Source: an uncultured Aquimarina sp. (GTDB lineage: Bacteria > Bacteroidota > Bacteroidia > Flavobacteriales > Flavobacteriaceae). Taken from it: a stretch of DNA of 64,000 nt. The DNA is taken from assembly GCA_947489195.1 (NCBI GenBank), contig CANLCT010000014.1, forward strand, positions 1 through 64,000, read 5' to 3'. This document shows, piece by piece, positions 1-6,909 of this stretch. A program made the translations under genes and the position numbers. Below the pieces are notes generated by a model. The model made no database searches. It had not been told where the DNA came from and saw nothing but the letters and a program-made list of their open reading frames with translations. Position 1 is the first letter of the stretch; every line of letters begins with the position of its first letter.

Positions 1-51
1 AATCTAATATTCGCATTTTTATCGCTCTTAAATTAGGTCTAATTTACGAAA

Positions 52-267
52 TTAGGTACTAATACGGATAAGCATATAATCTTTTATAAAGTTGTTTATA
101 TTGATTAGGACATCTACGTCGTTAGCTTGTTCCAAATTGTCTTCACAAACAAGAGTAATATCAATTACTGGGTTATTATAATCTTGACTATCAAATTCAG
201 TAAATATTAAAACATAGCGAACACCTGTAATAGAGGTAGTAAAGGGGTATTCCCTGTAATAATTCAT
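52..267 (-). CDS. Small hypothetical protein, second gene of a two-gene unit
   Basis: A 71-residue protein of unknown function, acidic and without a signal peptide or membrane segment. It starts 13 bases after the stop of a 44-residue basic gene on the same strand, so the two are probably co-transcribed. A tiny basic protein followed by a small acidic one, next to a second toxin-antitoxin pair, would fit an unclassified toxin-antitoxin or orphan accessory module, but no family motif proves this. The phrase FTTSITGVRYVLIFTEF faintly recalls small Bacteroidota DUF proteins of the DUF6169 kind; I hold that loosely. The stop lies close to the window edge and the gene looks complete. Confidence 0.55.
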   Translation of the reverse strand: MNYYREYPFTTSITGVRYVLIFTEFDSQDYNNPVIDITLVCEDNLEQANDVDVLININNFIKDYMLIRIST

Positions 268-280
268 AAACTAAATACGT

Positions 281-415
281 TTAAGCTTTTTTAAAGTATT
301 TACTTATATTTTTTTGAGCAATTGTTTTCTTAACGTCTTTATCATTACCAAGTTTTCTAACCAAAGAAAGTAATTCTTTAGAAGGGTTTTTAATATGTAA
401 AGTTGAATTTTTCAT
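281..415 (-). CDS. Small basic hypothetical protein (44 aa)
   Basis: An ATG at 415 opens 44 codons ending in TAA at 281-283, just upstream of the 71-residue gene on the same strand. The product begins MKNSTLHIKNPSKELL and is lysine-rich, with a predicted helical middle (LLSLVRKLGNDKDVKKTI). A short N-terminal strand followed by a basic helix resembles the start of ribbon-helix-helix antitoxins, but the protein is too short to assign. The tight spacing to the next gene is the best evidence that it is real. Confidence 0.5.
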   Translation of the reverse strand: MKNSTLHIKNPSKELLSLVRKLGNDKDVKKTIAQKNISKYFKKA

Positions 416-520
416 GACAAACGCTTAACGGTGCAAATATACGTCTTATTGATAAAATAAAGAAAATTGCTAAATGTTAAACAATACTTTTACCAAAAAT
501 AATATATTTTGAATATAACC

Positions 521-560
521 CCGATAACGCGAAAATATTTTCCGTGCCTACAACACTAAG
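521..560. repeat. Palindromic repeat, family A, copy 1
   Basis: The core GAAAATATTTTC is a perfect 12-bp palindrome inside the frame ccgataacgc...cgtgcctacaacactaag. The same frame with a slightly different core occurs at 1465-1504, so two copies bracket the toxin-antitoxin genes. More distant copies with a different stem lie at 14335, 16385 and 16559. The rest of 416-676 is AT-rich non-coding sequence with no other feature I can support. Confidence 0.75.
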
Positions 561-676
561 CAGTGCTATTCTATAAAAAGAGCAGCTTTTACAACGGATG
601 CAACTTAACAACACTACTTTTTAACTTCAGTAATCACAAACTAGCTAAAACAATACGCATTAAAAAAACTCAAGTA

Positions 677-775
677 ATGTCAGAACATCGCTTTATATCG
701 TCAACAGAGGCGTATCATGCATATGATTTGGAGGGTTTACATGGCATCGTGGATAATTTTAATCCGTTATTGTAA
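677..775 (+). CDS. Doubtful short ORF or gene remnant
   Basis: An ATG at 677 opens 32 codons (MSEHRFISSTEAYHAYDLEG...). The frame is open upstream to a GTG at 563, but that part overlaps the edge of the family A repeat and has no clear start signal. I recognise no family. It may be a remnant of a lost gene next to the toxin-antitoxin pair, or chance. It is listed because it is the only open frame in the 416-861 gap. Confidence 0.2.
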   Translation: MSEHRFISSTEAYHAYDLEGLHGIVDNFNPLL

Positions 776-835
776 CCACAAAGCTTATTTTTAAGGAATG
801 ATTTTTGTATATTAGATATTGTATAGATATATGAT

Positions 836-843
836 TATCTTTG
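836..843 (+). promoter_or_regulatory. Bacteroidota-type -7 box upstream of the toxin-antitoxin pair
   Basis: TATCTTTG matches the Bacteroidota -7 consensus TAnnTTTG and sits 18 bases before the antitoxin ATG at 862. I find no TTTG -33 element at the usual 17-23 base spacing: the candidates are ATTG at 818-821 (too close) and TTTG at 804-807 (too far). The call therefore rests on the -7 box and its position. Confidence 0.5.
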
Positions 844-861
844 TACTAATAATTTTGAATT

Positions 862-1116
862 ATGGATTTAGCAACTAGAAAAAGTAGATTTATACAGCAG
901 TTTGAACGAATTGCTGATATTAATCTTGTAGAGAAATTTGAAAGCTTTTTAAAAGAAGAATTAGATTCAAAAAAAGAAATTGTTGCTTATACAGTAAAAG
1001 GAGAGCCTTTAACTAAAGAAATGTATGTAAATAAAGTCAAAAATGCTGATTTAGCTATGGATGAGGGTAAATATATTTCCTCTGAGCAATTGAAGAAACA
1101 AATGCTAGACTGGTAA
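862..1116 (+). CDS. Type II toxin-antitoxin system antitoxin (RelB/ParD-like)
   Basis: An 84-residue charged helical protein of the kind found upstream of RelE/ParE toxins in Bacteroidota. Its likely role is to neutralise the toxin encoded next and to autorepress the operon. The N-terminal half (about 1-40) is amphipathic helix. The C-terminal half contains GEPLTKEMYVNKVKNADLAM and the ending ISSEQLKKQMLDW, a pattern I associate with toxin-wrapping tails of these antitoxins. The TAA stop is followed directly by the toxin ATG with no gap, so translation is probably coupled. A -7 box lies 18 bases upstream. Family A palindromes lie on both sides of the module, which fits carriage as an accessory cassette. 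The exact antitoxin subfamily cannot be told by eye. Confidence 0.8.
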   Translation: MDLATRKSRFIQQFERIADINLVEKFESFLKEELDSKKEIVAYTVKGEPLTKEMYVNKVKNADLAMDEGKYISSEQLKKQMLDW

Positions 1117-1422
1117 ATGAATATAAGAGTCGATTGGTCTGAAGATTCTGTTGAAGACTTAAATTTTATTTTTGAAAGAATAAAGAAAAAGACCGTCTCT
1201 GAAGAATTAGCAAAAAATGTAGTAAACGATATTTATGAAACGGGTGTTAGTATATCGTTTGTTGAACAATATCAAATTGATGAAGTTTTGGGAAAGCCAT
1301 ATCGTAGGATGGTAGTTAGACATTTTAAATTAATTTACAGAGCAATTACAAAAAAACATATAAGAATTATTCAGGTTTTTGACACTTACCAAAATCCTTT
1401 GAAACTTAGAAAACATATATAA
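1117..1422 (+). CDS. Type II toxin-antitoxin system RelE/ParE family toxin
   Basis: A 101-residue protein with the RelE/ParE layout: an N-terminal strand (MNIRVDWSEDSVEDLNFIFE), a helical hairpin (about 15-50), a central strand region with LGKPYRRMVVRHFKLIYRA (about 68-86), and a C-terminal strand ending IRIIQVFDTYQNPLKLRK. The closing FDTYQNP and the tyrosine-arginine-rich centre are typical of Bacteroidota ParE-like proteins. ParE members poison gyrase and RelE members cleave mRNA on ribosomes; the sequence alone does not settle which applies. It follows the antitoxin with zero spacing. The gene looks intact, so the module may be active. Confidence 0.85.
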   Translation: MNIRVDWSEDSVEDLNFIFERIKKKTVSEELAKNVVNDIYETGVSISFVEQYQIDEVLGKPYRRMVVRHFKLIYRAITKKHIRIIQVFDTYQNPLKLRKHI

Positions 1423-1464
1423 TTTAGTTAAAGCAATGATTCTTAAATGAGTTGTTGCTTTTCC

Positions 1465-1504
1465 CAATAGCGCGGAAATATTTTCCGTACCTACAACACT
1501 AAGC
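1465..1504. repeat. Palindromic repeat, family A, copy 2
   Basis: It contains CGGAAA-tat-TTTCCG, a perfect 6-bp stem, inside atagcgc...gtacctacaacactaagc. It matches copy 1 over about 40 bases, with changes mostly in the stem. It lies 43 bases after the toxin stop. The rest of 1423-1658 shows no gene. Confidence 0.75.
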
Positions 1505-1658
1505 AAACAAAGTAAGTTTAATTTTGTAAAATGATCTTTTTTTTACTGTAAAACCTACTTATTAAGTTTATCAAGTGAAATACAAATAAATGTTTTTAAT
1601 TGAAAGTTTAACATTATCGCGGGTTATAAGCTTAAATCCACCATCGGGATAGATACAG

Positions 1659-1701
1659 AACAAACAAAGAGCGCACCTTAACAGGGCGCTCTTTGTTTGT
1701 T
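1659..1701 (-). terminator. Rho-independent terminator of the CotH gene
   Basis: AACAAACAAAGAGCGC (1659-1674) pairs perfectly with GCGCTCTTTGTTTGTT (1686-1701) around an 11-base loop. The A/T-rich outer stem supplies a U-run on either strand. It lies just beyond the CotH stop at 1719. Confidence 0.85.
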
Positions 1702-1718
1702 TTAAAATCTTATTAGTA

Positions 1719-3641
1719 CTACTTTTTAACAAAAGCAACCGTCTTTTGTTTAGCACCTTTCTTGATCTGTAAAAAATAAACTCCAGAACTTTGTATTAAA
1801 TTTAAATCCAGCGTTGTCTTATTATTATTGATAACTGATTTTTGAAGTAGCTCCATCCCTAATGTATTATATATTTTAAATGAAGCATCTTCTAAATCAC
1901 CTTTAAAATCAATATGTAGTAAGTTATCCACTGGATTTGGATATACCAAAATTGATTGTTCTTCCAAAAACTCATTTTGTATTGTTGAAAGTGTACTATC
2001 CGTTACACTTACCGCAATTCGTTTTGAGACTGCACCATCTGTTGTAGTTACTACTATAAATGTACTTCCTATTGATTTAGCTTCAATATCTCCCGTTTGT
2101 TCTACCTCTACAATATCAGGGTTTTCGGAATACCATTGTAAACCTATCACACTCGAATTTGAAGGGCTAATGCTTACTTCTAATAGACGATCTTCATCCA
2201 ATTCTAAAGCTACATCATATGGCCCATTTAAGCTTTCTGAAGCAACAAAATCTCCACAATTAACACCAATATCCAATAATTGTTGTTTTATTCTCCTATT
2301 CTGATCTTTTACAAAGGTTTTAATCCCGGGAAAAAATTGCTCTCCTACAATTGGCCTTGAAAATATACCAATGGGCTCATTAATATTTTTTTCAAAATCT
2401 GCGTGCTGATAATTACCATAAGGATCGTTAACCACAAAAGGTCTTAATAGGTTAACAAGTTTATCAATTTTCTGATTCAATCTATCCTCATTAAATAATT
2501 CTAGTACTTTACAAGCATTATCAACAAACAACTGTTTGATCTCGGGATTACTTAGCAAATGTTCTTGAAAAATAGCTGGAGCAGGTTTGCTTGTAGAAGC
2601 AGTGGTGGGAATTACGTTAGAAAAAATATCATAGGCTAGGGGCTTATTTACAGACTCTCCCGGAGCACTTTCAAAAGAGCGATTGTAATCCCATGGAATC
2701 CACTCTATTTTATTGGTATTTGGGTTATTATACATAAAAAAATTTCCAAAAGTGGCATAATGTGCATCTTGTGTTAATGATACACGATTAAATGCTAAAA
2801 TTTTCATTGCCTTATTCAGATCAAAAACAGTTTCTAAATCTGTTTTATAATTTGCAGTAGTAGGATCTAAAGAAAATATTTTTTCAAAGGCATATAAATC
2901 ACTCCAGTCATTTTCTGTTTCGTTTGTTTTCTTTTCCCAAGCTACATCTTTTTCAAAAGGCGTATCATTAGGGTATTCATAAAAATCTGGCGAAGTATCT
3001 GGAAAAGGTTTTCTAACCCCAGTAGTATCTCTGTTTACAACAAAAGCTGCTCCATGCCCTCCTTTGTACAGATTTCCTTTTTTTGTGCCGTGGTTATTTT
3101 CTAAATACGTTTTATCAATTTGCTCTACTATATTAAAAGTTCCTCTATAATCATTATTCACCCAAAGCTCTGTAAAGGCAACACGCACGGTATTTAAACC
3201 TAAATCTCGTAATAAGTCATAGGCTAATTTTTCTCGCAAACGAGAAGGGTCTGTAAAATAACTGTGTAAGTTAAATTTTTTGATTCCATCGTATTTTTTC
3301 TTTTTAACAAATTCATTAAAGTCTATTTTTAATGGCCCTTTGTTTTTGGATATCGAATGCAATGACAGATCCCCTTTGTAACGCACCCCTACAGAATCTA
3401 CTCGGTTTCCATCAATAATAATATTGGCTTGGGAGTACACTTTACCTTTAACCTCAAAGCTTTTTTGGATATTTTCTTTTAAACTATCTCTCCAAGCTGG
3501 ATACGGGAATTCAATTTCAATTTTGTGCACATAAGAGTCATCATAAATTTGACGCCCTGGTTGTGCCCATAAATTTGATGTTAACAAAAAATTTAGCCCC
3601 ACAAGCATATACAAAGCCTGTCTAATTGTTTTTTTAGTCAT
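1719..3641 (-). CDS. CotH-like protein with T9SS type A sorting domain
   Basis: An exported 640-residue protein. It has a signal peptide (about 1-26, ending LWAQ) and then a CotH domain (about 35-400). Diagnostic stretches are VGVRYKGDLSLHS, KKFNLHSYFTDPSRLREKLA, GTFNIVEQIDKTYLE and WIPWDYNRSF near residue 318. CotH proteins are kinase-fold proteins, and some phosphorylate secreted substrates. A bacterial Ig-like module follows (about 470-545). The C-terminus from about 565 is a T9SS type A sorting domain (YPNPVDNLLHIDF... to VAFVKK), so the protein should be secreted across the outer membrane and anchored or released at the surface. It lies downstream of a three-repeat lipoprotein gene with a hairpin between them. 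The shared upstream promoter motif suggests control by the divergent ECF sigma factor. The true substrate is unknown. Confidence 0.88.
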   Translation of the reverse strand: MTKKTIRQALYMLVGLNFLLTSNLWAQPGRQIYDDSYVHKIEIEFPYPAWRDSLKENIQKSFEVKGKVYSQANIIIDGNRVDSVGVRYKGDLSLHSISKNKGPLKIDFNEFVKKKKYDGIKKFNLHSYFTDPSRLREKLAYDLLRDLGLNTVRVAFTELWVNNDYRGTFNIVEQIDKTYLENNHGTKKGNLYKGGHGAAFVVNRDTTGVRKPFPDTSPDFYEYPNDTPFEKDVAWEKKTNETENDWSDLYAFEKIFSLDPTTANYKTDLETVFDLNKAMKILAFNRVSLTQDAHYATFGNFFMYNNPNTNKIEWIPWDYNRSFESAPGESVNKPLAYDIFSNVIPTTASTSKPAPAIFQEHLLSNPEIKQLFVDNACKVLELFNEDRLNQKIDKLVNLLRPFVVNDPYGNYQHADFEKNINEPIGIFSRPIVGEQFFPGIKTFVKDQNRRIKQQLLDIGVNCGDFVASESLNGPYDVALELDEDRLLEVSISPSNSSVIGLQWYSENPDIVEVEQTGDIEAKSIGSTFIVVTTTDGAVSKRIAVSVTDSTLSTIQNEFLEEQSILVYPNPVDNLLHIDFKGDLEDASFKIYNTLGMELLQKSVINNNKTTLDLNLIQSSGVYFLQIKKGAKQKTVAFVKK

Positions 3642-3676
3642 AATATAATGTTAGTGTTTATTTATTTTGTAAGAAA

Positions 3677-3706
3677 TACTAATGCATTGGTAATAATGCA
3701 TTAGTA
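3677..3706 (-). repeat. Perfect 12-bp inverted repeat between lipoprotein and cotH
   Basis: TACTAATGCATT and AATGCATTAGTA flank a 6-base spacer. It lies in the 124-base gap between the lipoprotein stop and the CotH start. There is no clear U-run after it on the minus strand, so it may be an RNA-processing or stabilising hairpin, or an operator, rather than a full terminator. Confidence 0.6.
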
Positions 3707-3765
3707 AATTAAATTGCTATTAATTGAGTACTTATTTTTTTTGAAGAATCTTTACGAGAAAACAA

Positions 3766-5244
3766 CTACTGCTTTTCAAATACCACGGTACGAATGCCTC
3801 CATTAGAGACTACACTTTCTAAACTTATTTTATTTGAAGAAACATCACTTTTTATCCTATACCCTTTATCATTCTGAAGAGTATTTAGCGCTAAAAATTT
3901 CTCTAATTCATTAAAATTAGTCTCGATATCGATTATTAATCTTAAATCATTATTTTCGGTATCCTTTGAAAAAGTGAACACTCCTTCGGTGGAAAGTGAT
4001 GGACGTTGATTTTGTTGGTCTTCGGGTTCAAAAACACCCACATTTAACAGATTATCACTTTGGTTGTCTGCAAAAAATTCAAACTCGGTATTTTCAAAGT
4101 TTGATAAATTATCCGTCTCATCAAACCTTAGAAACGTAATTTTCCATGCCTCTTCTTGTGTTTTATTGAGTAATATCTCTTTTAAGTCCTGCAATTGTGT
4201 AATTTGCAGAAACTCATTTTCGGGCACCTCTATTTTTTCAAAAACAAGATTAGCTATTTCCCCATTTTGATTGGTACCAACTAATGTAAATTTTGTTTCA
4301 GAAATATTTTTTCGAACTCTAAATCCTAATCCTCCAAAATCATTAATCAATCTAAATTTTTCTATTGAAGTATTAGCATTGCCAATAAACATTTGAACCC
4401 TTAAATCGTTTGTAAGTTCATCATTAAAAAACTCATTAGTCCCGGTAATTGAAGGTATTAATTCTGTTTGCTCAAAAGCTTCTGGTTCATAAACTGCTAT
4501 GCTCTGAGAATTTTCCCCTAACTCAGTAAAAACAAATTTAGATTCTGAAAAATCAGCTGTAAGATCGTCTTGTCCAAATTGAGCTTGAGTTAGTTTCCAT
4601 GGTTGTTGTAATGAATTATTATTTGAAATAGACGCATACTGCTGCTGCTGATCAATTTGTAAAAAATCGCTATCAACTGGAGGCTCTACAACAACATTTT
4701 CTTTTTCAAAAACGATGTTTAGCTTATCTCCTGTGGTTGACGAGCCCACTAAAGTTACCTTGGTATCGGATATTTCTTTTAAAATTCTGTAACCTACATT
4801 TTCAATAGGTGCATTAAACGGATCAAATCTTTCTTGTCCATTACTTGTTACTATTAAAAATGGAAATCTTAAATCACTATTATTTTGATCTTTAAATATA
4901 TTTATTGCTCCATTTCCGCTAAAAAACTGATCACCAGGTTCAAAAGCCCTTATCTCAAGCACCACTCCAGATAAAAGAATGAAAGTAAATTTTGTTTCAG
5001 AAAAATTAGTTGTTAAATCATTTTGTCCCGATGTTGCTAAAACTATTTTCCAAGGGTTTTCCAAAGAACTATCGGTAAGAATATCTACTAATGCATCTTG
5101 TTGATCTATTTGCAAAAATTCAACCTCGGTAGTTTCTTCCCTTGTTATACCTACAATACCTTCTTCTTGCTTTTCACACGAAATGAAAAACAAAAAACAA
5201 AGAGTACATTTTATTAAAAAGTAATACAATTTCATAGTCAACAT
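3766..5244 (-). CDS. Lipoprotein with three tandem homologous domains
   Basis: A 492-residue protein of no family I recognise. The N-terminus is a lipoprotein signal (hydrophobic, then FLFFISC with the lipobox cysteine at residue 23), so it should be membrane-anchored, probably in the outer membrane. The mature part holds three repeats of about 140-148 residues, at about 43-182, 194-337 and 345-492. Each repeat opens FLQI(D/T)Q, followed by PWK(I/L) or AWKI, a (D)DLTxxFSE(T/S)KF-type strand, an FEP or YEP turn, a NDLR motif, and an ending like TLVG...G...NIVFEK. Each looks like a small beta-sandwich, perhaps substrate-binding or lipocalin-like. A second ATG at 5235 gives a tidier signal peptide and may be the real start. 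The gene lies upstream of cotH and is divergent to the sigma/FecR/receptor operon, so it may act as a surface partner of that receptor. Confidence 0.75.
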   Translation of the reverse strand: MLTMKLYYFLIKCTLCFLFFISCEKQEEGIVGITREETTEVEFLQIDQQDALVDILTDSSLENPWKIVLATSGQNDLTTNFSETKFTFILLSGVVLEIRAFEPGDQFFSGNGAINIFKDQNNSDLRFPFLIVTSNGQERFDPFNAPIENVGYRILKEISDTKVTLVGSSTTGDKLNIVFEKENVVVEPPVDSDFLQIDQQQQYASISNNNSLQQPWKLTQAQFGQDDLTADFSESKFVFTELGENSQSIAVYEPEAFEQTELIPSITGTNEFFNDELTNDLRVQMFIGNANTSIEKFRLINDFGGLGFRVRKNISETKFTLVGTNQNGEIANLVFEKIEVPENEFLQITQLQDLKEILLNKTQEEAWKITFLRFDETDNLSNFENTEFEFFADNQSDNLLNVGVFEPEDQQNQRPSLSTEGVFTFSKDTENNDLRLIIDIETNFNELEKFLALNTLQNDKGYRIKSDVSSNKISLESVVSNGGIRTVVFEKQ

Positions 5245-5263
5245 TTTTAGTAACTCATACTAG

Positions 5264-5292
5264 TAACAGGACAACTCTATTTTACCCTACCC
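5264..5292 (-). promoter_or_regulatory. Candidate ECF-sigma promoter for lipoprotein-cotH
   Basis: On the minus strand, GGGTAGGGT (5292-5284) is followed after 16 bases by GTTA (5267-5264). The same two blocks with the same spacing occur on the plus strand at 5379-5407, facing the sigma gene. The GTTA block lies 20 bases before the lipoprotein ATG. Confidence 0.55.
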
Positions 5293-5378
5293 CAGACTCT
5301 TATTTTTTTTACTTATAATTAGTATAAAGTCCAGAATGCACTATAAAACAATATAAATTTACATTTTTTTAATAATTA

Positions 5379-5407
5379 GGGTAGGGTTTATTACATTTAA
5401 ACGGTTA
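5379..5407 (+). promoter_or_regulatory. Candidate ECF-sigma promoter for the sigma-fecR-receptor operon
   Basis: GGGTAGGGT (5379-5387), 16 bases, then GTTA (5404-5407), 38 bases before the sigma-factor ATG. The block pair is identical in sequence and spacing to the one facing the opposite way at 5292-5264. This is the layout expected if the sigma factor drives its own operon and the divergent one. Confidence 0.55.
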
Positions 5408-5445
5408 TACTACTAAATATTAATATCCCATTATTAAAATAACAT

Positions 5446-5961
5446 ATGGATCAGCTTCAGTCAGTATGCAGCGAAAAAAATTACGAAATACTGTATGACA
5501 AATATAGTAACTCATTATATAGCTTTATGTATTTCCGTTGCGGAAATGCCGACCAAGCTGCTGATTTAGTACAAGAGGCTTATATAAAATTATGGAAAAA
5601 CTGTGCAAAAGTGGTTTTTGAAAAAGCAAAATCCTATTTATATACAGTAGCAGGGAACCGATTTTTAAATGAAATAGCTCATGAAAAAGTAAAACTTTCA
5701 TACCAAACTGTCGAATACCATACAGACAGAAACTATGAAAACCCCGAATATGTACTTGAAGAAAAAGAATATATGAACACCCTCGAAATTGCTATTTCTA
5801 GTTTAACAACAGCACAACGCGAGGTGTTTTTACTCAACAGAATTGAAGGAAAAAAATATAAAGAAATTGCTGAAATGCTTCAAATTTCTGTAAAAGCAGT
5901 TGAAAAACGCATGCATTTAGCCCTAATAAAATTAAGAGAAACATTAGGAGATAAAATTTAG
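5446..5961 (+). CDS. ECF-family RNA polymerase sigma factor (FecI-like)
   Basis: A 171-residue ECF sigma factor with only region 2 (about 13-80, including NADQAADLVQEAYIKLW and the -10-binding helix KAKSYLYTVAGNRFLNE) and region 4 (about 112-165, REVFLLNRIEGKKYKEIAE followed by the helix-turn-helix VKAVEKRMHLALIKLRE). Its size and domain order are normal for the Bacteroidota FecI-type group. It sits 36 bases before a fecR-like anti-sigma gene and a TonB-receptor gene, the usual cell-surface signalling set, in which ligand binding by the receptor frees the sigma factor. A promoter-like motif upstream is shared with the divergent operon, so I infer autoregulation and control of lipoprotein-cotH. 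There is no regulatory C-terminal extension. Confidence 0.93.
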   Translation: MDQLQSVCSEKNYEILYDKYSNSLYSFMYFRCGNADQAADLVQEAYIKLWKNCAKVVFEKAKSYLYTVAGNRFLNEIAHEKVKLSYQTVEYHTDRNYENPEYVLEEKEYMNTLEIAISSLTTAQREVFLLNRIEGKKYKEIAEMLQISVKAVEKRMHLALIKLRETLGDKI

Positions 5962-5997
5962 TTAACACCATAATTTTATCCCATTTAAAAATATACT

Positions 5998-6906
5998 ATG
6001 AACAAATTTAACGACGATACTTTTTTAGCTCGCTGGCTGGCTAACGAATTAACTGACGAAGAATTAAACTCTTTTAAAGCCTCAAAAGAGTATGCTAAGT
6101 ATGAAAAAATTGCTGAAAAAAGTAAGCAATTTCAAATACCTGCTTTTAATAAAGAAGCCATTAAAGCAAACATAAAAACTACTATTTATAAAAAGCCTGT
6201 AAAAGTAATTCCTTTTTATGCCCGCTGGTCTGCAGCTGCAGCAGTAGCTTTAATATGTGCATTAGCTGGCGCTTTTTATTGGATAAGTACCCCTACTGTT
6301 TTTACCTCAAAAACTGGCGAGCAATTAGCCTTTGAATTGCCCGATGGTTCATTGGTTAAATTGAATGGGGCGGCAACAGTTAGTTTTTCTAAAAATGATT
6401 GGAAAAAAAATAAAAGAAACTTAAGCCTTACGGGAGAAGCTTATTTTAAAGTTAAAAAAGGATCTAAGTTTACCGTGCAAACTACTCAAGGAACCGTAAG
6501 TGTTTTAGGAACTCAATTTAATGTACACACTTTAAAAAACTATTTTGCCGTAGAATGTTATGAAGGCAAAGTGAGTGTTGCTGATAAAAATTTAACTAGC
6601 ATACTTACTCCAGGCAAAGGAATTCGTTTTAAAAATAAAGTTGCCGAAAATTTTACAATCAATAACACATCACCAAATTGGACAAATAACAACTATTCGT
6701 ATAATAATATTCCATTACAAGTTGTTTTAAATGACTTTAAAAATGTGTATAATGTAACTATTGACCTGAAAAAGGTAGATACTGATCAAGAATTTACCGG
6801 AAAATTGATAACAAATGATATAAATAAGGCATTAAAAGTTATATGCACACCTATGCAATTAAATTATTCTATAAATAATACTAATATTGTTATAAATAGT
6901 AATTAG
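5998..6906 (+). CDS. FecR-family anti-sigma factor with DUF4974
   Basis: A 302-residue inner-membrane anti-sigma factor. The cytoplasmic N-terminus (about 1-72) begins with the typical FLARWLANELTDEEL sigma-binding motif. One membrane helix follows (about 76-95, AAAAVALICALAGAFYWI). The periplasmic part is a FecR domain (about 100-200, with GEQLAFELPDGSLVKLNG and LTGEAYFKVKKGSKFTVQT) and a C-terminal STN-like DUF4974 domain (about 225-300), which contacts the receptor signalling domain. It is sandwiched between the sigma gene and the receptor gene, whose ATG is only three bases after this stop. Role by family: it holds the sigma factor inactive until the receptor signals. Confidence 0.93.
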   Translation: MNKFNDDTFLARWLANELTDEELNSFKASKEYAKYEKIAEKSKQFQIPAFNKEAIKANIKTTIYKKPVKVIPFYARWSAAAAVALICALAGAFYWISTPTVFTSKTGEQLAFELPDGSLVKLNGAATVSFSKNDWKKNKRNLSLTGEAYFKVKKGSKFTVQTTQGTVSVLGTQFNVHTLKNYFAVECYEGKVSVADKNLTSILTPGKGIRFKNKVAENFTINNTSPNWTNNNYSYNNIPLQVVLNDFKNVYNVTIDLKKVDTDQEFTGKLITNDINKALKVICTPMQLNYSINNTNIVINSN

Positions 6907-6909
6907 TAT

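Noticed and set aside
521..1504. Family A copies as integron attC sites around a toxin-antitoxin cassette
   Set aside because: I looked for RYYYAAC/GTTRRRY core sites and an integrase and found neither. The stems are short and simple, so REP-like palindromes are the better reading.
1571..1756. A 61-codon minus-strand open frame over the CotH terminator
   Set aside because: It overlaps the terminator hairpin and the coding end of the CotH gene and has no conserved features.
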